A stretch of DNA of 64,000 bases from Erinaceus europaeus (GCF_950295315.1 NC_080181.1:35431375-35495374); one strand, 5' to 3'; numbered from the stretch's first letter, positions 9,801 through 23,799 are shown. Notes: generated by a model from the letters alone, not told the origin. Numbers and translations: made by a program.

Positions 9801-10241
9801 GTGTGGGTGTGGTGGCAGGGGGTTAGGGCAGGTCCCCCTGCTGGATGGTGAGATGGCAGCTGGGCTGGCCCAGGTAACCCAGGGCTGAAGGGAAGCAGCA
9901 GGGTGGCAGGAAAGTAGCGCAGGGAGGCACACAGTAGATGTTAGTTGGGGAGCTGGGGAACAGGGGGCAAGGGGAAAGAGGGCATCCTTGAGGAAGTGTC
10001 TGGTCTAGAGAGTGGGGGGAGCTGGAGGCATGGAAGGTCCCAGGAATCAGGGACTGACAGGACCAGATACCTGCACCCACCCACTGGATAGAAGCTGCAG
10101 CAGCCAGAGCAGATGCCCAAAGTGAGTCCCTTTGAGGATGAGGAAGTGGAGGAGGAGGTGAAGGAAGAGGAGGAGGAGGAGGAGGAGGAGGAGGAGGAGG
10201 AGGAGGAGGAGGAGGGGAAGGAGGGCAGCTGTCAGTAGGCA
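6851..10241. repeat. Macrosatellite unit 3
   Basis: 3391 bp; short SINE about 8316-8511, long SINE about 8655-9027. It shares GGCTGGGAG and CCCTTTGAGG with unit 1 but not with unit 2. Private changes include GGCTGCCCACC in the first 42-bp module, CACACCTGCC (a CpG lost), GAGAACGCTGG, a 7-T run after the short SINE and CACCTGTCTGC. G-run 12, poly-T 15, GAG 16. Confidence 0.97.
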
Positions 10242-13200
10242 ATGGTATTAATAGAGGCCTCCACTATGGAGGCATGTGTCCAGGCAGTCACCCACCCAAC
10301 CTCAGGGGCAGCTCAGGGCACCCAGGGACCTGGTGTGGGTATCTCTGGGGGGGGGGGACTGTCAGTCAGTCAGCAGGACTGTGTGTAAGTGCACATGGTG
10401 GGACAGGGGCCTGGCGGCCCTTGGCCCCCAGCCCTGGGCTGTCAGATGCCTGCCCCGTGGCCAGACACCCCCCACTCTGCCCATAGCCCCTAGGCCCGGC
10501 CCACCTGCTCCTGTTTTGGCCTTGGGCTCTGGCTCTGGTGGCTGGCCACCACCAGTTTTGGCCTGGGGCTCTGTGTCTGGTGGCTGGCCACCACCCCTCA
10601 GGTCAGGTTAAGGTTCGGGGTCATGGCTACTGGTCCACTAGATGGGCAGGGTCCCCGCTACCTAGCAACCGCAGGAGCCATCTGTGATGTCCTAGCCCCC
10701 GGCATTGTGTGCTGGCCACACTGGCACTGGGCAGCCCACCTGCCCTGCCACTAGGTCAGGCAGCAGCGCCCAGACGCCAGGGCCCTGGCACACAGGGACG
10801 GAAGGATAGGAAGACAGTGCTGACCGACGAGGGACCTCAGGGCTGGCAGCCAAGAGAAGAAAGAAGGAGGTGTACCCGGGATCCAGGGAGCTCAGGCCAG
10901 AGCTGCCTGCATGCCTGCCTGCCTTCCTGGATGTCTGTATGCTGCCTATGTCCAGGTAGGTTTCTCAGGTCCCCTCCACTCCTGTCCTCTCCTGTCCTCT
11001 CCTCTCCTCTCCATCCTTTCCCCTCTCCGCTCCTCTGCACCTTGCTTCTCTCCTCTTGTCTGTCCTCTCTTCCGGGTGCCCTGCTCACCAGCTCCAGCAC
11101 TCGTGAAGGTTCTCCAGTGACCGCTGCTTGCAACCCCTTCCACCCCCTCCCTTCCCTGATGTGACCCAGCTCACAGGGTCACCGGCTCACCCCACCCACA
11201 CCCACACCCGCCAACACATTCCCTGGTTCAGCCCCACTGCCCTATTCAGCCGAACTGGCTCCTTTGCAACCTACCTGTGCAGCGTTGATTGTCTTCATCA
11301 TTCAAGGAGAGACCTCCTTTTGTACTTAGCTTGGTTGACTGGTGGATGGATGGATGATGGATGAATGGATGGATGGATGGATGGATGGATGGACACGTCA
11401 ATGGATTGGTATTGTACAGGCAAAGCACCATCTATAGGGGTAGCTGAGACCGCTGGTTTCAGAGCTCTAGTCTGCTGTCAAATGTAAAGCATTAATTTAT
11501 CAATAACAAAATTGAATAAGTACATAAATAAATAAATAAATAAATATAAAAACTGGGTTAAAACATACATGGCGTCTTTGCCTTTCTGAATATGGTTGCT
11601 GTGAGGATCTTAACAAGGAAAGCAGTGTCCTGAGTAGCCCCTTGAAATAGTGGAATATTTCATTTTCCTTTCTTTTTCTTTTTCTTTTTCTTCTTTTACT
11701 TTCTATGTTCTTGATTATTTATTGGAATAAATGGTCAGGAGTTGAGAGGGAATGGAGGCACAGAGAGTTTGAGACACAGAGAGACACCTGCAGCACTTCT
11801 GCACCACTTGTAAAGATTTCCACCGGCAGTTGGGGACCAGGGTCTTGAAGCCCAGTCCTCCTGCACTGTCACCTGAGTGCTTACCTGGGTGTGGCACCAC
11901 CTGGTACCCTTGATGGGACACTTTTTTTTAGCAATGGAAAGAAATTCTCGTGGCAAGGTAATAAATAAATGAAGAAATAAATAAAAGTGCATTGACATTA
12001 ACTCAGTGGAAACACACAGGGACATATACATGTCTGCTACCTGTATTACTAATTCATTTATTTATTAATTGCCTCAAGGGCTTATTGCCACAGCTCAGTG
12101 CCTGCGCCACCAATAATCCACAGCTCCTGCACTCCATATGTTCCCCTTTCGCTGCCCTTGTTGCTTGGTCACTGTGGTGGTGGTTATTGTTGTTGTTGTT
12201 GTTGTTGTTGTTGCTGTTGTTACTGACCTTGAATCTGACAGAGAAAAAAGGAGAGAGGAGGGGAAATACAGAGTGGGGGGAGAAAGATAGAGCCCCTAAA
12301 CACCTGCTTCACCCCCTTAAAGCGACTTCCCTGCAGGTGTGGGTCTGGGGGCCAGACCCCAGATCCTCCCACCTGTCCCCTCTTTTCGCGAGCGCCACAA
12401 GCCCTTAACCCTCTGACACACCGCCAAACATCCCTGGATTTACTTGATAAGGCGATATGACCTGCCGAGTTTTGGATCCTCATTTTCCTGAGTATCACTC
12501 CTGGAGACAGTGTCATGACACGACACAAGGAGATCTCTGGTATCAGAGAGCGCCTGGAACAGCAGCTGGGGCTCTAGTGCCAGGGCAGGAGCAACTTCCC
12601 ATCCACCCTCCACGGAGTCCACCTGCCTGCATTTTGGTCCTTTTCCCTCCAAAAAAGATTTTTCCCTTTTTTCACTGAGAAACAGGCAGCAGACTGGTTA
12701 CCCAAGCAGGGGGAAAAAAAATAAAAAAGCCTTTTTTTTTTTTTTTTTTTTTTAACCGTACTGCATGACCATCTTCTGGGAAGTATAGGTTTTGAACCTG
12801 AAAACTCTGTCTGTCTGTCTGTGTCCTAGTCCACAGAAAGAGCCACTAGCCCAGCCAGATGTCGTGCTCAGAATAGGGTGTTTTTGCCACTCATAGGCCT
12901 GCACAGTGCACTAGGGATTGGACAGCCTGAGACCCAAATGTTACATTGTAGATGGATTGTTTGCAGTTCTTGCTCCCCAGGACATTGGACAGTCTCAACT
13001 CCCCTACAGCCAGAAAAAAAGACTCTTGACAGCCTTAGAGCAAATGGAGTGGCAGGGAGATGGGAGAGTGTTGCATGTGTGGGCTGCTCATGCCCAGGTG
13101 TCTGTGGGGGGCCATGGCAGAGGCTGTAAGGGGGCAAGGGGGCAGAAGGAGACTGGTTGAGAGGCAGACTGCAGGCAGGGGAGCCCCTGAGGGTTTGCAG

Positions 13201-13638
13201 TGCTGTGTGTGGGTGTGGTGGCAGGGGGTTAGGGCAGGTCCCCCTGCTGGATGGTGAGATGGCAGCTGGGCTGGCCCAGGTAACCCAGGGCTGAAGGGAA
13301 GCAGCAGGGTGGCAGGAAAGTAGCGCAGGGAGGCACACAGTAGATGTTAGTTGGGGAGCTGGGGAACAGGGGGCAAGGGGAAAGAGGGCATCCTTGAGGA
13401 AGTGTCTGGTCTAGAGAGTGGGGGGAGCTGGAGGCATGGAAGGTCCCAGGAATCAGGGACTGACAGGACCAGATACCTGCACCCACCCACTGGATAGAAG
13501 CTGCAGCAGCCAGAGCAGATGCCCAAAGTGAGTCCCTCTGAGGATGAGGAAGTTGAGGAGGAGGTGAAGGAAGAGGAGGAGGAGGAGGAGGAGGAGGAGG
13601 AGGAGGAGGAGGGGAAGGAGGGCAGCTGTCAGTAGGCA
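10242..13638. repeat. Macrosatellite unit 4
   Basis: 3397 bp; short SINE about 11714-11909, long SINE about 12054-12426. It has the best CTCF-core-like site of the array, CCACTAGATGGGC at 10635. Other changes: GGTCAGGTTAAGG, GGGAGCTCAGG, GGATGAATGG inside the GGAT tract, one extra AAAT, GAATCTGAC (shared with units 11 and 17) and CAGGTGTGGGTC (shared with unit 13). Poly-T is 22 and GAG 13. Confidence 0.97.
10635..10647 (+). promoter_or_regulatory. Best CTCF-core-like site in the array (unit 4)
   Basis: CCACTAGATGGGC matches 11 of 12 core positions because unit 4 has A where other units have G. The final core C is replaced by G, with C one base later. Binding would need experimental support. 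Confidence 0.3.
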
Positions 13639-16600
13639 ATGGTATTAATAGAGGCCTCCACTATGGAGGCATGTGTCCAGGCAGTCACCCACCCAACCTC
13701 AGGGGCAGCTCAGGGCACCCAGGGACCTGGTGTGGGTATCTCTGGGGGGGGGGGGACTGTCAGTCAGTCAGCAGGACTGTGTGTAAGTGCACATGGTGGG
13801 ACAGGGGCCTGGCGGCCCTTGGCCCCCAGCCCTGGGCTGTCAGATGCCTGCCCCGTGGCCAGACACCCCCCACTCTGCCCATAGCCCCTAGGCCCGGCCC
13901 ACCTGCTCCTGTTTTGGCCTTGGGCTCTGGCTCTGGTGGCTGGCCACCACCAGTTTTGGCCTGGGGCTCTGTGTCTGGTGGCTGGCCACCACCCCTCAGG
14001 TCAAGTTAAGGTTCGGGGTCATGGCTGCTGGTCCACTGGATGGGCAGGGTCCCCGCTACCTAGCAACCGCAGGAGCCATCTGTGATGTCCTAGCCCCCGG
14101 CATTGTGTGCTGGCCACACTGGCACTGGGCAGCCCACCTGCCCTGCCACTAGGTCAGGCAGCAGCGCCCAGACGCCAGGGCCCTGGCACACAGGGACGGA
14201 AGGATAGGAAGACAGTGCTGACCGACGAGGGACCTCAGGGCTGGCAGCCAAGAGAAGAAAGAAGGAGGTGTACCCGGGATCCAGGGAGCCCAGGCCAGAG
14301 CTGCCTGCATGCCTGCCTGCCTTCCTGGATGTCTGTATGCTGCCTATGTCCAGGTAGGTTTCTCAGGTCCCCTCCACTCCTGTCCTCTCCTGTCCTCTCC
14401 TCTCCTCTCCATCCTTTCCCCTCTCCGCTCCTCTGCACCTTGCTTCTCTCCTCTTGTCTGTCCTCTCTTCCGGGTGCCCTGCTCACCAGCTCCAGCACTC
14501 GTGAAGGTTCTCCAGTGACCGCTGCTTGCAACCCCTTCCACCCCCTCCCTTCCCTGATGTGACCCAGCTCACAGGGTCACCGGCTCACCCCACCCACACC
14601 CACACCCGCCAACACATTCCCTGGTTCAGCCCCACTGCCCTATTCAGCCGAACTGGCTCCTTTGCAACCTACCTGTGCAGCGTTGATTGTCTTCATCATT
14701 CAAGGAGAGACCTCCTTTTGTACTTAGCTTGGTTGACTGGTGGATGGATGGATGATGGATGGATGGATGGATGGATGGATGGATGGATGGATGGACACGT
14801 CAATGGATTGGTATTGTACAGGCAAAGCACCATCTATAGGGGTAGCTGAGACCGCTGGTTTCAGAGCTCTAGTCTGCTGTCAAATGTAAAGCATTAATTT
14901 ATCAATAACAAAATTGAATAAGTACATAAATAAATAAATAAATATAAAAACTGGGTTAAAACATACATGGCGTCTTTGCCTTTCTGAATATGGTTGCTGT
15001 GAGGATCTTAACAAGGAAAGCAGTGTCCTGAGTAGCCCCTTGAAATAGTGGAATATTTCATTTTCCTTTCTTTTTCTTTTTCTTTTTCTTCTTTTACTTT
15101 CTATGTTCTTGATTATTTATTGGAATAAATGGTCAGGAGTTGAGAGGGAATGGAGGCACAGAGAGTTTGAGACACAGAGAGACACCTGCAGCACTTCTGC
15201 ACCACTTGTAAAGATTTCCACCGGCAGTTGGGGACCAGGGTCTTGAAGCCCAGTCCTCCTGCACTGTCACCTGAGTGCTTACCTGGGTGTGGCACCACCT
15301 GGTACCCTTGATGGGACACTTTTTTTTAGCAATGGAAAGAAATTCTCGTGGCAAGGTAATAAATAAATGAAGAAATAAATAAAAGTGCATTGACATTAAC
15401 TCAGTGGAAACACACAGGGACATATACATGTCTGCTACCTGTATTACTAATTCATTTATTTATTGATTGCCTCAAGGGCTTATTGCCACAGCTCAGTGCC
15501 TGCGCCACCAATAATCCACAGCTCCTGCACTCCATATGTTCCCCTTTCGCTGCCCTTGTTGCTTGGTCACTGTGGTGGTGGTTATTGTTGTTGTTGTTGT
15601 TGTTGTTGTTGCTGTTGTTACTGACCTTGCATCTGACAGAGAAAAAAGGAGAGAGGAGGGGAAATACAGAGTGGGGGGAGAAAGATAGAGCCCCTAAACA
15701 CCTGCTTCACCCCCTTAAAGCGACTTCCCTGCAGGTGGGGGTCTGGGGGCCAGACCCCAGATCCTCCCACCTGTCCCCTCTTTTCGCGAGCGCCACAAGC
15801 CCTTAACCCTCTGACACACCGCCAAACATCCCTGGATTTACTTGATAAGGCAATATGACCTGCCGAGTTTTGGATCCTCATTTTCCTGAGTATCACTCCT
15901 GGAGACAGTGTCATGACACGACACAAGGAGATCTCTGGTATCAGAGAGCGCCTGGAACAGCAGCTGGGGCTCTAGTGCCAGGGCAGGAGCAACTTCCCAT
16001 CCACCCTCCACGGAGTCCACCTGCCTGCATTTTGGTCCTTTTCCCTCCAAAAAAGATTTTTCCCTTTTTTCACTGAGAAACAGGCAGCAGACTGGTTACC
16101 CAAGCAGGGGGAAAAAAAATAAAAAAGCTTTTTTTTTTTTTTTTTAACCGTACTGCATGACCATCTTCTGGGAAGTATAGGTTTTGAACCTGAAAACTCT
16201 GTCTGTCTGTCTGTGTCCTAGTCCACAGAAAGAGCCACTAGCCCAGCCAGATGTCGTGCTCAGAATAGGGTGTTTTTGCCACTCATAGGCCTGCACAGTG
16301 CACTAGGGATTGGACAGCCTGAGACCCAAATGTTACATTGTAGATGGATTGTTTGCAGTTCTTGCTCCCCAGGACATTGGACAGTCTCAACTCCCCTACA
16401 GCCAGAAAAAAAGACTCTTGACAGCCTTAGAGCAAATGGAGTGGCAGGGAGATGGGAGAGTGTTGCATGTGTGGGCTGCTCATGCCCAGGTGTCTGTGGG
16501 GGGCCATGGCAGAGGCTGTAAGGGGGCAAGGGGGCAGAAGGAGACTGGTTGAGAGGCAGACTGCAGGCAGGGGAGCCCCTGAGGGTTTGCAGTGCTGTGT

Positions 16601-17027
16601 GTGGGTGTGGTGGCAGGGGGTTAGGGCAGGTCCCCCTGCTGGATGGTGAGATGGCAGCTGGGCTGGCCCAGGTAACCCAGGGCTGAAGGGAAGCAGCAGG
16701 GTGGCAGGAAAGTAGCGCAGGGAGGCACACAGTAGATGTTAGTTGGGGAGCTGGGGAACAGGGGGCAAGGGGAAAGAGGGCATCCTTGAGGAAGTGTCTG
16801 GTCTAGAGAGTGGGGGGAGCTGGAGGCATGGAAGGTCCCAGGAATCAGGGACTGACAGGACCAGATACCTGCACCCACCCACTGGATAGAAGCTGCAGCA
16901 GCCAGAGCAGATACCCAAAGTGAGTCCCTCTGAGGATGAGGAAGTTGAGGAGGAGGTGAAGGAAGAGCAGGAGGAGGAGGAGGAGGAGGAGGAGGAGGAG
17001 GGGAAGGAGGGCAGCTGTCAGTAGGCA
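13639..17027. repeat. Macrosatellite unit 5
   Basis: 3389 bp; short SINE about 15112-15307, long SINE about 15452-15824. The first part is ordinary (CAGTCACCC, G-run 12). The second part carries markers shared only with unit 7: GGCAATATGAC for GGCGATATGAC near 15850, and AAAAAAGCT with 17 Ts. The GAG tract is interrupted (GAGCAGGAG) and AGATACCC replaces AGATGCCC, both shared with the ends of units 6-8. Confidence 0.97.
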
Positions 17028-20000
17028 ATGGTATTAATAGAGGCCTCCACTATGGAGGCATGTGTCCAGGCAGTCACTCACCCAACCTCAGGGGCAGCTC
17101 AGGGCACCCAGGGACCTGGTGTGGGTATCTCTGGGGGGGGGGACTGTCAGTCAGTCAGCAGGACTGTGTGTAAGTGCACATGGTGGGACAGGGGCCTGGC
17201 GGCCCTTGGCCCCCAGCCCTGGGCTGTCAGATGCCTGCCCCGTGGCCAGACACCCCCCACTCTGCCCATAGCCCCTAGGCCCGGCCCACCTGCTCCTGTT
17301 TTGGCCTTGGGCTCTGGCTCTGGTGGCTGGCCACCACCAGTTTTGGCCTGGGGCTCTGTGTCTGGTGGCTGGCCACCACCCCTCAGGTCAAGTTAAGGTT
17401 CGGGGTCATGGCTGCTGGTCCACTGGATGGGCAGGGTCCCCGCTACCTAGCAACCGCAGGAGCCATCTGTGATGTCCTAGCCCCCGGCATTGTGTGCTGG
17501 CCACACTGGCACTGGGCAGCCCACCTGCCCTGCCACTAGGTCAGGCAGCAGCGCCCAGACGCCAGGGCCCTGGCACACAGGGACGGAAGGATAGGAAGAC
17601 AGTGCTGACCGACGAGGGACCTCAGGGCTGGCAGCCAAGAGAAGAAAGAAGGAGGTGTACCCGGGATCCAGGGAGCCCAGGCCAGAGCTGCCTGCATGCC
17701 TGCCTGCCTTCCTGGATGTCTGTATGCTGCCTATGTCCAGGTAGGTTTCTCAGGTCCCCTCCACTCCTGTCCTCTCCTGTCCTCTCCTCTCCTCTCCATC
17801 CTTTCCCCTCTCCGCTCCTCTGCACCTTGCTTCTCTCCTCTTGTCTGTCCTCTCTTCCGGGTGCCCTGCTCACCAGCTCCAGCACTCGTGAAGATTCTCC
17901 AGTGACCGCTGCTTGCAACCCCTTCCACCCCCTCCCTTCCCTGATGTGACCCAGCTCACAGGGTCACCGGCTCACCCCACCCACACCCACACCCGCCAAC
18001 ACATTCCCTGGTTCAGCCCCACTGCCCTATTCAGCCGAACTGGCTCCTTTGCAACCTACCTGTGCAGCGTTGATTGTCTTCATCATTCAAGGAGAGACCT
18101 CCTTTTGTACTTAGCTTGGTTGACTGGTGGATGGATGGATGATGGATGGATGGATGGATGGATGGATGGATGGATGGATGGACACGTCAATGGATTGGTA
18201 TTGTACAGGCAAAGCACCATCTATAGGGGTAGCTGAGACCGCTGGTTTCAGAGCTCTAGTCTGCTGTCAAATGTAAAGCATTAATTTATCAATAACAAAA
18301 TTGAATAAGTACATAAATAAATAAATAAATATAAAAACTGGGTTAAAACATACATGGCGTCTTTGCCTTTCTGAATATGGTTGCTGTGAGGATCTTAACA
18401 AGGAAAGCAGTGTCCTGAGTAGCCCCTTGAAATAGTGGAATATTTCATTTTCCTTTCTTTTTCTTTTTCTTTTTCTTCTTTTACTTTCTATGTTCTTGAT
18501 TATTTATTGGAATAAATGGTCAGGAGTTGAGAGGGAATGGAGGCACAGAGAGTTTGAGACACAGAGAGACACCTGCAGCACTTCTGCACCACTTGTAAAG
18601 ATTTCCACCGGCAGTTGGGGACCAGGGTCTTGAAGCCCAGTCCTCCTGCACTGTCACCTGAGTGCTTACCTGGGTGTGGCACCACCTGGTACCCTTGATG
18701 GGACACTTTTTTTTAGCAATGGAAAGAAATTCTCGTGGCAAGGTAATAAATAAATGAAGAAATAAATAAAAGTGCATTGACATTAACTCAGTGGAAACAC
18801 ACAGGGACATATACATGTCTGCTACCTGTATTACTAATTCATTTATTTATTGATTGCCTCAAGGGCTTATTGCCACAGCTCAGTGCCTGCGCCACCAATA
18901 ATCCACAGCTCCTGCACTCCATATGTTCCCCTTTCGCTGCCCTTGTTGCTTGGTCACTGTGGTGGTGGTTATTGTTGTTGTTGTTGTTGTTGTTGTTGCT
19001 GTTGTTACTGACCTTGCATCTGACAGAGAAAAAAGGAGAGAGGAGGGGAAATACAGAGTGGGGGGAGAAAGATAGAGCCCCTAAACACCTGCTTCACCCC
19101 CTTAAAGCGACTTCCCTGCAGGTGGGGGTCTGGGGGCCAGACCCCAGATCCTCCCACCTGTCCCCTCTTTTCGCGAGTGCCACAAGCCCTTAACCCTCTG
19201 ACACACCGCCAAACATCCCTGGATTTACTTGATAAGGCGATATGACCTGCCGAGTTTTGGATCCTCATTTTCCTGAGTATCACTCCTGGAGACAGTGTCA
19301 TGACACGACACAAGGAGATCTCTGGTATCAGAGAGCGCCTGGAACAGCAGCTGGGGCTCTAGTGCCAGGGCAGGAGCAACTTCCCATCCACCCTCCACGG
19401 AGTCCACCTGCCTGCATTTTGGTCCTTTTCCCTCCAAAAAAGATTTTTCCCTTTTTTCACTGAGAAACAGGCAGCAGACTGGTTACCCAAGCAGGGGGAA
19501 AAAAAATAAAAAAGCCTTTTTTTTTTTTTTAACCGTACTGCATGACCATCTTCTGGGAAGTATAGGTTTTGAACCTGAAAACTCTGTCTGTCTGTCTGTG
19601 TCCTAGTCCACAGAAAGAGCCACTAGCCCAGCCAGATGTCGTGCTCAGAATAGGGTGTTTTTGCCACTCATAGGCCTGCACAGTGCACTAGGGATTGGAC
19701 AGCCTGAGACCCAAATGTTACATTGTAGATGGATTGTTTGCAGTTCTTGCTCCCCAGGACATTGGACAGTCTCAACTCCCCTACAGCCAGAAAAAAAGAC
19801 TCTTGACAGCCTTAGAGCAAATGGAGTGGCAGGGAGATGGGAGAGTGTTGCATGTGTGGGCTGCTCATGCCCAGGTGTCTGTGGGGGGCCATGGCAGAGG
19901 CTGTAAGGGGGCAAGGGGGCAGAAGGAGACTGGTTGAGAGGCAGACTGCAGGCAGGGGAGCCCCTGAGGGTTTGCAGTGCTGTGTGTGGGTGTGGTGGCA

Positions 20001-20412
20001 GGGGGTTAGGGCAGGTCCCCCTGCTGGATGGTGAGATGGCAGCTGGGCTGGCCCAGGTAACCCAGGGCTGAAGGGAAGCAGCAGGGTGGCAGGAAAGTAG
20101 CGCAGGGAGGCACACAGTAGATGTTAGTTGGGGAGCTGGGGAACAGGGGGCAAGGGGAAAGAGGGCATCCTTGAGGAAGTGTCTGGTCTAGAGAGTGGGG
20201 GGAGCTGGAGGCATGGAAGGTCCCAGGAATCAGGGACTGACAGGACCAGATACCTGCACCCACCCACTGGATAGAAGCTGCAGCAGCCAGAGCAGATACC
20301 CAAAGTGAGTCCCTCTGAGGATGAGGAAGTTGAGGAGGAGGTGAAGGAAGAGCAGGAGGAGGAGGAGGAGGAGGAGGAGGAGGAGGGGAAGGAGGGCAGC
20401 TGTCAGTAGGCA
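17028..20412. repeat. Macrosatellite unit 6
   Basis: 3385 bp; short SINE about 18499-18694, long SINE about 18839-19211. Markers: CAGTCACTC at the start (units 6-9), G-run 10, GAAGATTCTCC (units 6, 8, 9, 10, 11), GCGAGTGCC in the long SINE head (units 6 and 8 only), poly-T 14, AGATACCC and the interrupted GAG tract at the end. By the diagnostic sites it is indistinguishable from unit 8. Confidence 0.97.
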
Positions 20413-23400
20413 ATGGTATTAATAGAGGCCTCCACTATGGAGGCATGTGTCCAGGCAGTCACTCACCCAACCTCAGGGGCAGCTCAGGGCACCCAGGGAC
20501 CTGGTGTGGGTATCTCTGGGGGGGGGGACTGTCAGTCAGTCAGCAGGACTGTGTGTAAGTGCACATGGTGGGACAGGGGCCTGGCGGCCCTTGGCCCCCA
20601 GCCCTGGGCTGTCAGATGCCTGCCCCGTGGCCAGACACCCCCCACTCTGCCCATAGCCCCTAGGCCCGGCCCACCTGCTCCTGTTTTGGCCTTGGGCTCT
20701 GGCTCTGGTGGCTGGCCACCACCAGTTTTGGCCTGGGGCTCTGTGTCTGGTGGCTGGCCACCACCCCTCAGGTCAAGTTAAGGTTCGGGGTCATGGCTGC
20801 TGGTCCACTGGATGGGCAGGGTCCCCGCTACCTAGCAACCGCAGGAGCCATCTGTGATGTCCTAGCCCCCGGCATTGTGTGCTGGCCACACTGGCACTGG
20901 GCAGCCCACCTGCCCTGCCACTAGGTCAGGCAGCAGCGCCCAGACGCCAGGGCCCTGGCACACAGGGACGGAAGGATAGGAAGACAGTGCTGACCGACGA
21001 GGGACCTCAGGGCTGGCAGCCAAGAGAAGAAAGAAGGAGGTGTACCCGGGATCCAGGGAGCCCAGGCCAGAGCTGCCTGCATGCCTGCCTGCCTTCCTGG
21101 ATGTCTGTATGCTGCCTATGTCCAGGTAGGTTTCTCAGGTCCCCTCCACTCCTGTCCTCTCCTGTCCTCTCCTCTCCTCTCCATCCTTTCCCCTCTCCGC
21201 TCCTCTGCACCTTGCTTCTCTCCTCTTGTCTGTCCTCTCTTCCGGGTGCCCTGCTCACCAGCTCCAGCACTCGTGAAGGTTCTCCAGTGACCGCTGCTTG
21301 CAACCCCTTCCACCCCCTCCCTTCCCTGATGTGACCCAGCTCACAGGGTCACCGGCTCACCCCACCCACACCCACACCCGCCAACACATTCCCTGGTTCA
21401 GCCCCACTGCCCTATTCAGCCGAACTGGCTCCTTTGCAACCTACCTGTGCAGCGTTGATTGTCTTCATCATTCAAGGAGAGACCTCCTTTTGTACTTAGC
21501 TTGGTTGACTGGTGGATGGATGGATGATGGATGGATGGATGGATGGATGGATGGATGGATGGATGGACACGTCAATGGATTGGTATTGTACAGGCAAAGC
21601 ACCATCTATAGGGGTAGCTGAGACCGCTGGTTTCAGAGCTCTAGTCTGCTGTCAAATGTAAAGCATTAATTTATCAATAACAAAATTGAATAAGTACATA
21701 AATAAATAAATAAATATAAAAACTGGGTTAAAACATACATGGCGTCTTTGCCTTTCTGAATATGGTTGCTGTGAGGATCTTAACAAGGAAAGCAGTGTCC
21801 TGAGTAGCCCCTTGAAATAGTGGAATATTTCATTTTCCTTTCTTTTTCTTTTTCTTTTTCTTCTTTTACTTTCTATGTTCTTGATTATTTATTGGAATAA
21901 ATGGTCAGGAGTTGAGAGGGAATGGAGGCACAGAGAGTTTGAGACACAGAGAGACACCTGCAGCACTTCTGCACCACTTGTAAAGATTTCCACCGGCAGT
22001 TGGGGACCAGGGTCTTGAAGCCCAGTCCTCCTGCACTGTCACCTGAGTGCTTACCTGGGTGTGGCACCACCTGGTACCCTTGATGGGACACTTTTTTTTA
22101 GCAATGGAAAGAAATTCTCGTGGCAAGGTAATAAATAAATGAAGAAATAAATAAAAGTGCATTGACATTAACTCAGTGGAAACACACAGGGACATATACA
22201 TGTCTGCTACCTGTATTACTAATTCATTTATTTATTGATTGCCTCAAGGGCTTATTGCCACAGCTCAGTGCCTGCGCCACCAATAATCCACAGCTCCTGC
22301 ACTCCATATGTTCCCCTTTCGCTGCCCTTGTTGCTTGGTCACTGTGGTGGTGGTTATTGTTGTTGTTGTTGTTGTTGTTGTTGCTGTTGTTACTGACCTT
22401 GCATCTGACAGAGAAAAAAGGAGAGAGGAGGGGAAATACAGAGTGGGGGGAGAAAGATAGAGCCCCTAAACACCTGCTTCACCCCCTTAAAGCGACTTCC
22501 CTGCAGGTGGGGGTCTGGGGGCCAGACCCCAGATCCTCCCACCTGTCCCCTCTTTTCGCGAGCGCCACAAGCCCTTAACCCTCTGACACACCGCCAAACA
22601 TCCCTGGATTTACTTGATAAGGCAATATGACCTGCCGAGTTTTGGATCCTCATTTTCCTGAGTATCACTCCTGGAGACAGTGTCATGACACGACACAAGG
22701 AGATCTCTGGTATCAGAGAGCGCCTGGAACAGCAGCTGGGGCTCTAGTGCCAGGGCAGGAGCAACTTCCCATCCACCCTCCACGGAGTCCACCTGCCTGC
22801 ATTTTGGTCCTTTTCCCTCCAAAAAAGATTTTTCCCTTTTTTCACTGAGAAACAGGCAGCAGACTGGTTACCCAAGCAGGGGGAAAAAAAATAAAAAAGC
22901 TTTTTTTTTTTTTTTTTAACCGTACTGCATGACCATCTTCTGGGAAGTATAGGTTTTGAACCTGAAAACTCTGTCTGTCTGTCTGTGTCCTAGTCCACAG
23001 AAAGAGCCACTAGCCCAGCCAGATGTCGTGCTCAGAATAGGGTGTTTTTGCCACTCATAGGCCTGCACAGTGCACTAGGGATTGGACAGCCTGAGACCCA
23101 AATGTTACATTGTAGATGGATTGTTTGCAGTTCTTGCTCCCCAGGACATTGGACAGTCTCAACTCCCCTACAGCCAGAAAAAAAGACTCTTGACAGCCTT
23201 AGAGCAAATGGAGTGGCAGGGAGATGGGAGAGTGTTGCATGTGTGGGCTGCTCATGCCCAGGTGTCTGTGGGGGGCCATGGCAGAGGCTGTAAGGGGGCA
23301 AGGGGGCAGAAGGAGACTGGTTGAGAGGCAGACTGCAGGCAGGGGAGCCCCTGAGGGTTTGCAGTGCTGTGTGTGGGTGTGGTGGCAGGGGGTTAGGGCA

Positions 23401-23799
23401 GGTCCCCCTGCTGGATGGTGAGATGGCAGCTGGGCTGGCCCAGGTAACCCAGGGCTGAAGGGAAGCAGCAGGGTGGCAGGAAAGTAGCGCAGGGAGGCAC
23501 ACAGTAGATGTTAGTTGGGGAGCTGGGGAACAGGGGGCAAGGGGAAAGAGGGCATCCTTGAGGAAGTGTCTGGTCTAGAGAGTGGGGGGAGCTGGAGGCA
23601 TGGAAGGTCCCAGGAATCAGGGACTGACAGGACCAGATACCTGCACCCACCCACTGGATAGAAGCTGCAGCAGCCAGAGCAGATACCCAAAGTGAGTCCC
23701 TCTGAGGATGAGGAAGTTGAGGAGGAGGTGAAGGAAGAGCAGGAGGAGGAGGAGGAGGAGGAGGAGGAGGAGGGGAAGGAGGGCAGCTGTCAGTAGGCA
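20413..23799. repeat. Macrosatellite unit 7
   Basis: 3387 bp; short SINE about 21884-22079, long SINE about 22224-22596. It reads GAAGGTTCTCC, unlike flanking units 6 and 8. It shares GGCAATATGAC and the 17-T AAAAAAGCT run with unit 5, which marks it as the copy of unit 5 in the duplicated two-unit block. Confidence 0.97.
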
